In this document: positions 15,365-21,422 of the stretch, one piece after another
How positions within the stretch are numbered: the first letter of the stretch is position 1
Layout of the letters: each line of letters opens with the position of its first letter
NCBI GenBank assembly: GCA_016868095.1
Contig: VGHV01000008.1
Coordinates: 1 to 21,422, forward strand
From: Betaproteobacteria bacterium
Lineage (GTDB): Bacteria; Pseudomonadota; Gammaproteobacteria; Burkholderiales; Burkholderiaceae_E
Direction: 5' to 3'
Length of the DNA stretch: 21,422 bases
Made by a program: the position numbers and the translations under genes
The notes under the pieces: model-generated
What the model was told of the DNA's origin: nothing
Seen by the model: the letters and a program-made list of their open reading frames with translations, nothing else
The model's database searches: none

Positions 15365-15954
15365 CGGCTACTCCCTGCGGTCTGCGATTCGCGCATCTGA
15401 GCGGCAGCTTGCTTGACTGCCTTAACGATGTTGACATAGCCCGTGCAACGACAAAGATTTCCTGCCAAGCCCTCCAAAATCTGCTCGTCACTCGGATCAG
15501 GGTGGCGCCGTAATAAGTCTGTGCTGGCCATGATCATGCCTGGCGTACAAAAGCCGCACTGCAAGCCATGGCAGGCCGCGAACGCCGCTTGCACGGGGTG
15601 AACCTCAAAGGCAGGGGGGCCGGCGGCACTGCTCGAACCAGCCTGGTCCTTCCACACAGCTTCACGATCACGACGAAGTTCTTTCGACATGCCCTCCCCA
15701 TCGGATAACGCATAGGACTGCGCTAAACCTTCAATCGTGAGTACCGAGCAACCCTCGGCTTGAACGGCGAGCATGGTGCAGGACTTGACCGCTTCACCAT
15801 CGAGGTGGACCGTACAACAGCCGCATTGGCTGGTGTCGCAACCCAAATGGGTGCCGGTCAGGGCAAATTGATCGCGCAAAAGATCAGCAAGTAATGTTCG
15901 CTCTTCGACATCAACTTCCCTTTGCACGCCATTGATTGTCAAACTAATTTTCAT
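15361..15954 (-). CDS. Molybdenum hydroxylase 2Fe-2S small subunit (CoxS-like) with a linker insertion
   Basis: This 197-residue electron-transfer subunit has two 2Fe-2S domains. The N-terminal plant-type cluster uses Cys39, Cys44, Cys47 and Cys59. The C-terminal cluster uses Cys133, Cys136, Cys168 and Cys170 (CGFCTPGM and CRCTGY). The family is usually about 155-165 residues. Here the linker between domains (about 79-116) is some 35 residues longer than the usual short EGLA...LHPVQ join. The insertion is charged and then Ser/Ala/Pro-rich, and contains no cysteine. ATG 15954 has GGAG 10 bases upstream, inside the end of the preceding gene. Five bases separate the two genes, and the stop overlaps the large-subunit start, so all three subunits are co-translated. 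The insertion keeps frame and all cluster ligands, so the protein is probably functional. Confidence 0.93.
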   Translation of the reverse strand: MKISLTINGVQREVDVEERTLLADLLRDQFALTGTHLGCDTSQCGCCTVHLDGEAVKSCTMLAVQAEGCSVLTIEGLAQSYALSDGEGMSKELRRDREAVWKDQAGSSSAAGPPAFEVHPVQAAFAACHGLQCGFCTPGMIMASTDLLRRHPDPSDEQILEGLAGNLCRCTGYVNIVKAVKQAAAQMRESQTAGSSR

Positions 15955-15959
15955 TCGAA

Positions 15960-16763
15960 CTACACTCCGATCGATAATTGACTACGTGCTTTTGCAAGCA
16001 TCACCGATGCCAAATGGGCGCGATAAGTACCTGGTGCGTGCATATCTTCCATCAAGTCATCGCGTTCAAGTGAGGGCACCGGATCGCCTGCCGCGATCGC
16101 CGCTTCTGCCGCCTCCCATCGGAAAACACCCGCGCCCACGCCGGTGACAGCCACCCGCCAGTTGCCGTCTTGGTGTTCAGCGACGAATACGCCAGCCATG
16201 GCATAGCCTGTCGCCGGGTGAGGAAACTTTGCATAAGCTGCTCGACGCGGCAGGGGAAACTCGATCGCAACAATCATTTCGCGTTCTTCAAGCGCCGTTG
16301 AGAACATGCCTTGAAAAAAGTCTGCGGCCGGCATGCGCCTCCGGTCAGTCATGACGACTGCCCCGAGCGCTAATAGCGCACTGGGGTAGTCTGCCGCAGG
16401 GTCATTATTGGCCACCGAACCACCGATGGTTCCACGAGCGCGAACCTGTGGGTCGCCGATCCCAGCGGCTAAGTGTGTGAGTGCAGGCAAATCGCCTGCA
16501 AGCCCTGCATGCTGAGCAACCTCAACATGCCTGAGCGCTGCCCCAAGGCGCCACACGGCGCCAGCGCCTGCACCGATGCGCTCGCAAACACGAAGACTCG
16601 GGATTCTCGCTATGTCAATAAGTCGGCTAGGTGAGGCGAGCCTGTGCTTTAACGCAGGAATCAGCGTCATGCCGCCGGCGAGGTATTTCGCCTCCTCATC
16701 GGCGGACGCCAGTTCAAGTGCCGCTTCAACGGATGAAGGGCGTTGGTATCGAAATGCATACAT
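15960..16763 (-). CDS. Molybdenum hydroxylase FAD-binding medium subunit (CoxM-like)
   Basis: This 267-residue flavoprotein subunit passes electrons from the 2Fe-2S subunit to a final acceptor. It begins [19 protein letters not shown], a family-typical start. FAD-binding motifs are LAGGMTLIP (28-36) and [15 protein letters not shown] (112-126). ATG 16763 was chosen because homology begins there. An upstream in-frame start at 16823 would add 20 residues unlike the family and reach into the divergent gene's leader. GGGAG lies upstream but at a long spacing. It is first in the operon M-S-L-SDR, the usual order for this family. Confidence 0.92.
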   Translation of the reverse strand: MYAFRYQRPSSVEAALELASADEEAKYLAGGMTLIPALKHRLASPSRLIDIARIPSLRVCERIGAGAGAVWRLGAALRHVEVAQHAGLAGDLPALTHLAAGIGDPQVRARGTIGGSVANNDPAADYPSALLALGAVVMTDRRRMPAADFFQGMFSTALEEREMIVAIEFPLPRRAAYAKFPHPATGYAMAGVFVAEHQDGNWRVAVTGVGAGVFRWEAAEAAIAAGDPVPSLERDDLMEDMHAPGTYRAHLASVMLAKARSQLSIGV

Positions 16764-16927
16764 GATTGACCAAAGGCTCCCTGAAAGCGTTGTCAATAAG
16801 TGGGGAATTATGTTGCCATGCACCTGTCTTTAGGCGATCCTTGAGCCCAATGATTGTGGCAGGTTCGAGTATTCGTTCCAAAAAGACCGCAAGCAAGCTC
16901 GCGAAGCTTAACCAAGGAGAGCCTTTC
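16764..16927. promoter_or_regulatory. Divergent control region, hydroxylase operon and antiporter
   Basis: This 164-base gap is the longest gene-free stretch. It must carry promoters for both directions. On the minus strand a perfect -35-like TTGACA (16796-16791) lacks a recognisable -10 at normal spacing, and CATAAT (16812-16807) is a possible -10 without a good -35. No strong sigma-70 pair is seen on the plus strand. No clear operator palindrome was found. A transcription factor gene is not adjacent. Confidence 0.35.
16914..16919 (+). promoter_or_regulatory. Ribosome binding site deciding the antiporter GTG start
   Basis: AAGGAG stands 8 bases before GTG 16928, the best ribosome site in the window. 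It selects GTG 16928 over the in-frame ATG 16850, whose extra 26 residues are basic and unlike a membrane protein start. Confidence 0.75.
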
Positions 16928-18205
16928 GTGGAATCGATTCAGTGGATTGGTGCCGGCATTTTTGCAATCGCCGTGCTACATACCTTTTCAACCAAGTTTT
17001 TTGAGCATCTTGCCCACACCAGACCCCAACATGCAGGGGTGTGGCATTTGCTTGGTGAAGTTGAGGTGGTCTTCGGCTTTTGGGCCATTATTCTTGTGGC
17101 GGTCATGCTGGCAACACTTGGCTTTAAGCCGGCAACTGAGTACCTTGACTCACGCAATTTCACCGAACCAATGTTCGTGTTTGCGATTATGGTGATTGCG
17201 GCAAGCCGACCAATATTAGAGCTCACGCGCGGCACCGTGTTGCGCTTAGCAAACGCACTGCCCTTACCAGGCGTCGTGGCCTACTTTTTCCTCGCGCTAT
17301 CGGTCATTCCTCTGCTCGGCTCCTTCATCACCGAACCTGCCGCGATGACGCTTGCTGCGCTGATGTTACGCGACGGTCTCTACACAAAAAACCCATCCAA
17401 CCGGCTGAAGTACGCTGCACTCGGGGTATTGTTTGTCAACATATCGATCGGTGGGACTCTCACACCTTTTGCTGCGCCACCAGTTCTCATGGTGGCAGCT
17501 AAATGGGGCTGGGATCTTCCCTTCATGATGACTCATTTTGGCTGGCGCGCGGCGCTCGCTGTGTTTGTAAATGCTAGCGTGGTGACCCTTCTTTTTTACC
17601 GCGAACTTGCAACCATCAGAATGAACGACCATAGCGAGGCAGGACCCAATCCGATGACTGCCAAACACGAGCCTATCCCTTTTGTCATTTATGGTTTTCA
17701 CATCTTGCTACTAGCTGGCGTGGTGGTTTTTGCTCACCATCCTTCAGCGTTCATGGGCTTATTCCTGCTCTTTATGGGGGTGGCTACAGCCTATCCCCAG
17801 TACCAGGACCGGCTGATTCTTCGTGAGGGCTTGTTGGTGGCCTTCTTTTTGGCAGGCTTGGTCGTACTTGGCGGACAACAACAATGGTGGCTCGAGAGCT
17901 TGCTTCGCAGCATGTCTCCAGACACAGTGTTTTGGGCTGCGACCGCACTCACGGCGATTACCGACAATGCAGCGCTGACCTACCTCGGTTCTTTGGTTGA
18001 AGGGCTAAGCCCAGAGTTCAAATACGCCCTTGTTGCTGGTGCCGTCACTGGCGGTGGCTTGACGGTGATTGCAAATGCCCCCAACCCAGCCGGCTTTGCG
18101 ATCCTTAAAGGCTACTTCGACGAGGAGGCCATTAGTGCGGCGGGCTTATTTGCAGCGGCTGCACTGCCAACCTTAGTCGCCGCCCTAGCCTTCAAATACC
18201 TATAA
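16928..18205 (+). CDS. Putative Na+/H+ antiporter (PF07399-type)
   Basis: This 425-residue polytopic inner-membrane protein has about ten to twelve hydrophobic segments. It begins MESIQWIGAGIFAIAVLHTF when read from GTG 16928. Conserved-looking membrane stretches include LGSFITEPAAMTLAALMLRDG, VNISIGGTLTPFAAPPVL and the C-terminal ALTAITDNAALTYLGSL. A glycine-rich AGAVTGGGLTVIANAPNPAGF follows that last stretch. The paired TEPAAMT and TDNAALT half-motifs recall the inverted repeats of ion-transporter-superfamily permeases. The name follows the Burkholderiales family called putative Na+/H+ antiporter; ion specificity is unproven. It is divergent from the molybdenum hydroxylase operon and 47 bases upstream of the thioesterase gene, with a GC hairpin between. 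Confidence 0.8.
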   Translation: MESIQWIGAGIFAIAVLHTFSTKFFEHLAHTRPQHAGVWHLLGEVEVVFGFWAIILVAVMLATLGFKPATEYLDSRNFTEPMFVFAIMVIAASRPILELTRGTVLRLANALPLPGVVAYFFLALSVIPLLGSFITEPAAMTLAALMLRDGLYTKNPSNRLKYAALGVLFVNISIGGTLTPFAAPPVLMVAAKWGWDLPFMMTHFGWRAALAVFVNASVVTLLFYRELATIRMNDHSEAGPNPMTAKHEPIPFVIYGFHILLLAGVVVFAHHPSAFMGLFLLFMGVATAYPQYQDRLILREGLLVAFFLAGLVVLGGQQQWWLESLLRSMSPDTVFWAATALTAITDNAALTYLGSLVEGLSPEFKYALVAGAVTGGGLTVIANAPNPAGFAILKGYFDEEAISAAGLFAAAALPTLVAALAFKYL

Positions 18206-18214
18206 AGTTCTCGA

Positions 18215-18242
18215 GGGGCTGACCCGTTGACGGGAAGGCCCC
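18215..18242 (+). terminator. GC-rich intergenic hairpin, possible attenuator or weak terminator
   Basis: An outer stem GGGGC (18215-18219) pairs with GCCCC (18238-18242). An inner stem CCCG (18223-18226) pairs with CGGG (18231-18234) around the tetraloop TTGA. Small internal loops (TGA / AAG) separate the stems. Only a short ATTT follows, so a canonical U-tract is missing. It lies 10 bases before the thioesterase ATG and could limit readthrough or hinder ribosome access. Confidence 0.45.
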
Positions 18243-18252
18243 ATTTGCGGAT

Positions 18253-19212
18253 ATGGACACTGTTTCGCTCGATCGTTTGATCATCGCCAAGCTTCGCCGA
18301 GCCATCGCTTTAAACAGGGTCCCGGGCTATCACTTTTGCGGCAATTTCCTCGACTTGCGCTTTGAGGACGTGCGAAAGGGTCATGCACTGGTCAGCCTGC
18401 GTGCAAGTCCACAACTCACCGAAGTTGGCGGGCGCATTCACCCGAGTGCTTTTGCTGTGCTAGCCGACTTCGCCATGGCAAGCGCCATCCGAACTGCAGA
18501 CGATCCGGCCACCCGACTAGCAACGGTGTCAATCAATCTTCAGTGGACCGGTGCGCAAGCCTTCGAATTTTTAAACGCTAGCGGCAAACTGCTTGGCTTT
18601 CATCGTGAGGCCAAAGGCAAGCTAGGTCAAAGCACGGTGCAAATTTATAGCGAACAAGGCCTTGTTGCGACTGGGCTTGGCAGCTTCATGGTGCTCCCAG
18701 CCCCAAACGACAAAAAACTTTCACCGATTGCATGGATCAATCAGCCAGCGCCCGAAGAGCCCGATCTGCTTCCTGATGCATTGCTCAATGCCGAGGAGTC
18801 GCAAATACTCCAGCATGCCCTTAATTGCCTGGCACGATGTGAGGCTTCAGGGAGCGATCCGAGCGAGCACTTTTTTGAGCATTTTCTCAGCCAGGGCTTT
18901 GAACCGAGCGCAAAAGGCTGTCAAGGCGTTTTGCCCAATGGCCCGCACCTGGGTAATCGTGTAGGCCATGTTCAAGGCGGCATCACATTAGGCTTTGGGA
19001 TGGCCAGCGCACAGGCCAGTCTCGGCGAATCTTGGAGACTCTCCACCTTGAATGCGGCCTTCATCAGTCCCGGTCAAGGGCACCAGCTAAGCTCAAATAC
19101 CTCGATTACACATCAAGGCAATTACACCGCTGCGGCTCATACTCATATATGTAGCAGTGATGGCGATATGGTTCTTGAATTGTTATCAACCCATGTACGA
19201 TCCAAGCTTTGA
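18253..19212 (+). CDS. Double-hotdog acyl-CoA thioesterase-like protein (PaaI family)
   Basis: This 319-residue cytoplasmic protein appears to contain two hotdog domains. The first spans about residues 20-148 and contains GGRIHPSAFAVLADFAMASAI (59-79), in which the His and the LADFAMA helix match the PaaI/thioesterase active-site region. The second spans about 195-317 and has NRVGHVQGGITLGFGMASAQAS, then STLNAAFISPGQG. Both halves resemble the same family, implying an internal duplication or fusion; single-domain PaaI proteins are about 140 residues. The expected reaction is hydrolysis of an acyl- or aryl-CoA thioester. No CoA ligase is nearby to suggest the acyl group. ATG 18253 has only a weak GCGGAT upstream, and a hairpin ends 10 bases before it. 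It probably shares a transcript with the antiporter and cyclodeaminase genes. Confidence 0.83.
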   Translation: MDTVSLDRLIIAKLRRAIALNRVPGYHFCGNFLDLRFEDVRKGHALVSLRASPQLTEVGGRIHPSAFAVLADFAMASAIRTADDPATRLATVSINLQWTGAQAFEFLNASGKLLGFHREAKGKLGQSTVQIYSEQGLVATGLGSFMVLPAPNDKKLSPIAWINQPAPEEPDLLPDALLNAEESQILQHALNCLARCEASGSDPSEHFFEHFLSQGFEPSAKGCQGVLPNGPHLGNRVGHVQGGITLGFGMASAQASLGESWRLSTLNAAFISPGQGHQLSSNTSITHQGNYTAAAHTHICSSDGDMVLELLSTHVRSKL

Positions 19213-19263
19213 CGGTTTTCTTTTGGCACCTCAGGCACGACGCATCATCATGAAGCCTTCATC

Positions 19264-20301
19264 GTGACTTCGACCTCAGCACATTCCCCAAATCCTTTAG
19301 CTGGAACAGCCGCTTGGTTCAGCGATCAAATGGTCGAAGATGCGCTTGATGATCTGCCATTGATGTCTGGGTTGCGTGAAGCGCTCGCTGCGCTTTGGCG
19401 CGGCGACGTCATTCAACCGCAGCGCACGGTCATGCCTTTTTCAGCCCACCACAGCGACAACACGCACGTTGGCCACGGCACCTTGTTCATCAAACCGATT
19501 CAGTGGAAAGACAGGATCACCGTTAAATTAATTAGTCTTGTTCCAAGCAACGCTCAGCGTCATCTTCCGGGCTTATTGTCAACGCTTGCCGTGCTTGACG
19601 CTCAAACAGGAATGGTTATTGCCTTCATGCAAGCCAACGCACTTACAGCCAGGCGCACCGCTGCAGTGAGCGCGATTGCTGCCGATTTACTGGCAAAGCC
19701 TGGTCGATGTCGCCTGGCCTTACTTGGAAGTGGTGTCTTAGCGCATAGCCACGCGGCGTTGATGCGCAAGGTGCGCGAGATCGATGACATTCGGGTTTGG
19801 AGTCCGACCAAGGCCAACGCACGAGCTTGCGCCCAAGCAATTGGCGCTGCCGCTTGCGATTCGGCACAAGACGCCGTCGTCGATGCAGATATTGTTTGCA
19901 CACTTACCCATGCGCAAGAGCCTGTCTTGATGGGTAAATGGCTCAAGCATGGCGCTTTTGTGGCAGCAGTGGGCGCACCCAGGCCAGATTGGCGTGAACT
20001 TGACGACGAAGCGATGTCTCACCCTGTGGTTGCCGACATGCGCGAAGCGGCACTCAAAGAGTCGGGTGATGTGATCGGTTCAGGCGCAACGATTGTTGCT
20101 GAGCTAGGTCAATTGCTGGCGCAACACGAACAACCGTCAGTTCATCAACAATCCCTTGGACCCCATCAGCAAGGTCGATTAGTTGATCAACAAGGGATTA
20201 ATCTTCAGGGACAAACGGTCATCTTTAAATCGCTTGGACTTGCGATTCAAGATGCGGTTGCTGCGGATCTTGTCTTACGGGCGACAAGCGGAAAAGACTA
20301 A
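19264..20301 (+). CDS. Ornithine cyclodeaminase / mu-crystallin family protein
   Basis: This 345-residue NAD(P)-binding protein has family motifs in order: KLISLVPSN (88-96), LTARRTAAVSAIAADLLA (127-144), LLGSGVLAHSHA (153-164), ADMREAALKESGDV (257-270) and FKSLGLAIQDAVAADLV (321-337). Members deaminate and cyclise ornithine, or reduce cyclic imines and make or break related amino acids, so exact activity is open. The start is GTG 19264 without a clear ribosome site. A five-codon frame ATG 19250 to TGA 19265-19267 overlaps it as GTGA. Residues 287-317 form an insertion rich in Gln and His (HQQSLGP, HQQGRLV, DQQGINL) not expected in the family. The stop overlaps the convergent oligopeptidase gene by four bases. 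Confidence 0.87.
   Translation: MTSTSAHSPNPLAGTAAWFSDQMVEDALDDLPLMSGLREALAALWRGDVIQPQRTVMPFSAHHSDNTHVGHGTLFIKPIQWKDRITVKLISLVPSNAQRHLPGLLSTLAVLDAQTGMVIAFMQANALTARRTAAVSAIAADLLAKPGRCRLALLGSGVLAHSHAALMRKVREIDDIRVWSPTKANARACAQAIGAAACDSAQDAVVDADIVCTLTHAQEPVLMGKWLKHGAFVAAVGAPRPDWRELDDEAMSHPVVADMREAALKESGDVIGSGATIVAELGQLLAQHEQPSVHQQSLGPHQQGRLVDQQGINLQGQTVIFKSLGLAIQDAVAADLVLRATSGKD
20143..20208 (+). repeat. Degenerate 7-residue repeats in the cyclodeaminase gene
   Basis: Three heptads beginning HQQ, HQQ and DQQ (residues 294, 301 and 308) follow each other in frame. At DNA level the copies are diverged. A 9-base inverted repeat (AATCCCTTG and CAAGGGATT) and the palindrome GTTGATCAAC lie in the same stretch. 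Confidence 0.65.
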
Positions 20302-21422
20302 ATTAATCCCCACTGGGAGAGCATAAACGCATAAACTTTAGCACGTTCTCGAAGCGCATCGTATCGCCCAGACGAGCCGCCGTGCCCTGCCTGCAGATTA
20401 ATATCGAATAGTAGAACGTTATTATCAGTTTTGAGTTCGCGAAGCCTGGCAACATATTTAGCAGCCTCCCAATAGGGTACCTGACTGTCATTAAGCGCCG
20501 CACGAACCAGCATCGCAGGATAGTTGCGAGATGCCAGATTGTCATAAGGACTATATGCACGCAACCAGTCGTACTCGCGCTTGACTTTTGGATTACCCCA
20601 TTCAATAAACTCTTCGGTTGTCAGTGGAAGACTCTCATCAAGCATGGTGTTGATAACGTCGACAAAAGGCACTTCAGCCACGACGGCACGAAATAGTTCG
20701 GACCTGAGATTAACCACAGCACCCATGAGCAAGCCACCGGCGCTCGCACCCGAAATGATTAGCTGTTCGGCTGATGTCCATTGTTTCGCAATTAAGTGTT
20801 CGGCAACAGTTATGAAGTCAGTGAAGGTGTTCATTTTGCGATCGAGCTTGCCTTGTAAATACCAAGCTCTCCCCAAGTCGCCACCACCGCGCACATGAGC
20901 GATTGCCAAGACCACGCCACGATCCAAAAGCGACAAGGCAGGCAGGTTAAACCGCGGATCTAAGGGATAGCCGTAGCTCCCATAACCGATAAGCAGCAGT
21001 GGCCGCCTTCCCTGAGCTTTATTCGAGCTCTTAAAGACCAATGAAATTGGAATCAAGCTGCCATCGGAGGCCTTGGCCATGAGTCTTTCGGCGCGAAGTG
21101 CCTCTGGACGCAGAACGCCAAGGACGGGCTGTTGCTTAATGATTCGACGAGACATCGTTCTTAAATCGACCTCGTAAACGCTCATCGGTGTTGTCAGCGA
21201 GGTATAGCTAAAGCGAAGCAAGTCGCTCGCAAAGTGAAGGTTCAAGCCGGGCAATTCACTGCCTGGTCCAAGGCTGAGTGCTGGTTCCAGAAGGCTAGCG
21301 TGATAGGAAGGCTCTGAAAAATCGATGTCGCGCCACCGTCTTGTCTCAAAATCCATAACCTTCAAACAAACGCGACCAGCCTCCCTAACTTGCACAACCA
21401 AGTACCTGCGAAATAGCTGGAA
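20298..21422 (-). CDS. ptrB: Oligopeptidase B (prolyl oligopeptidase family S9), C-terminal part
   Basis: The frame runs open to the window edge, so about 374 residues of a protein usually near 690 are seen. The TTG at 21401 is internal, not a start. The end of the beta-propeller and the whole alpha/beta-hydrolase domain are visible. Motifs are GYGSYGYPLDP, AHVRGGGDLGRAWY and GASAGG with the nucleophile Ser (codon 20744-20742). NDSQVPYWE carries the catalytic Asp (codon 20489-20487), and AGHGGSSGRYD carries the His (codon 20384-20382). VDVINTM and LPLTTEEFIEWGNP are typical of oligopeptidase B, which cleaves short peptides after Arg or Lys in the cytoplasm or periplasm. No catalytic residue is missing. 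The stop TAG overlaps the convergent cyclodeaminase TAA within CTAA (20298-20301). Confidence 0.92.
   Translation of the reverse strand, partial: FQLFRRYLVVQVREAGRVCLKVMDFETRRWRDIDFSEPSYHASLLEPALSLGPGSELPGLNLHFASDLLRFSYTSLTTPMSVYEVDLRTMSRRIIKQQPVLGVLRPEALRAERLMAKASDGSLIPISLVFKSSNKAQGRRPLLLIGYGSYGYPLDPRFNLPALSLLDRGVVLAIAHVRGGGDLGRAWYLQGKLDRKMNTFTDFITVAEHLIAKQWTSAEQLIISGASAGGLLMGAVVNLRSELFRAVVAEVPFVDVINTMLDESLPLTTEEFIEWGNPKVKREYDWLRAYSPYDNLASRNYPAMLVRAALNDSQVPYWEAAKYVARLRELKTDNNVLLFDINLQAGHGGSSGRYDALRERAKVYAFMLSQWGLI

Noticed and set aside
12995..16763. Aerobic CO dehydrogenase (form I CoxMSL)
   Set aside because: The large subunit has AYRGAGR rather than the form I active-site loop AYXCSFR.
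16766..16927. Longer antiporter start from 16766 or 16850
   Set aside because: The extension is basic and not membrane-like, and GTG 16928 has an ideal AAGGAG site.
1..21422. Defence island, prophage or insertion sequence
   Set aside because: No nuclease, toxin, methylase, integrase, transposase or terminal inverted repeats were recognised; all genes fit metabolic, transport or RNA roles.

Overview
The window looks like an ordinary chromosomal stretch of a betaproteobacterium, probably Burkholderiales (Alcaligenaceae-like). I infer this from the protein families and gene order: a deacetylase/sterol-desaturase cassette, a form II CO-dehydrogenase-like MSL operon, a PF07399 antiporter, HrpA and oligopeptidase B. 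No species can be named. The window is densely coded. No gene-free stretch exceeds 300 bases; the longest is about 164 bases (16764-16927). I see no rRNA, tRNA, CRISPR array, transposase, phage gene or known defence system.

Layout. (1) Positions 1-3218, minus strand: an envelope-type operon read as YVTN beta-propeller protein, polysaccharide deacetylase-like protein, sterol desaturase/fatty acid hydroxylase family protein, then a membrane protein (EI24-like) cut by the window edge. The desaturase is frameshifted by a perfect 28-bp tandem duplication. (2) 3290-4273, plus strand: an AEC transporter, convergent with hrpA. (3) 4303-9259, minus strand: a CDP-6-deoxy-glucoseen-reductase-type ferredoxin reductase followed by hrpA, whose start lies inside the reductase gene. 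(4) 9285-12190, plus strand: an extended-SDR protein, corA, and a DMT/EamA exporter overlapping corA by a TTGA junction. (5) 12226-16763, minus strand: a molybdenum hydroxylase operon in the order M (FAD), S (2Fe-2S), L (molybdopterin), followed by a classical SDR. (6) 16928-20301, plus strand: a divergent PF07399-type Na+/H+ antiporter, a double-hotdog thioesterase and an ornithine cyclodeaminase-family protein. (7) 20298-21422, minus strand: the C-terminal half of oligopeptidase B, overlapping the cyclodeaminase tail to tail by 4 bases.

How the genes work together: the molybdenum hydroxylase and its SDR form a tight oxidation cassette for an unidentified organic substrate. The divergent antiporter, thioesterase and cyclodeaminase may belong to the same physiology, but that is only inference from position.

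The most notable signal is not a new system. It is a recurring pattern of short direct repeats that alter or decorate genes: a 28-bp frameshifting duplication in the desaturase, a 21-bp in-frame duplication at an SDR N-terminus, an 18-bp repeat in the deacetylase linker, a 19-bp repeat covering the stop codons of two convergent genes, and 7-residue repeats in the cyclodeaminase. Also notable are a roughly 35-residue insertion in the linker of the 2Fe-2S subunit and a deacetylase-like protein with an altered metal-binding motif.
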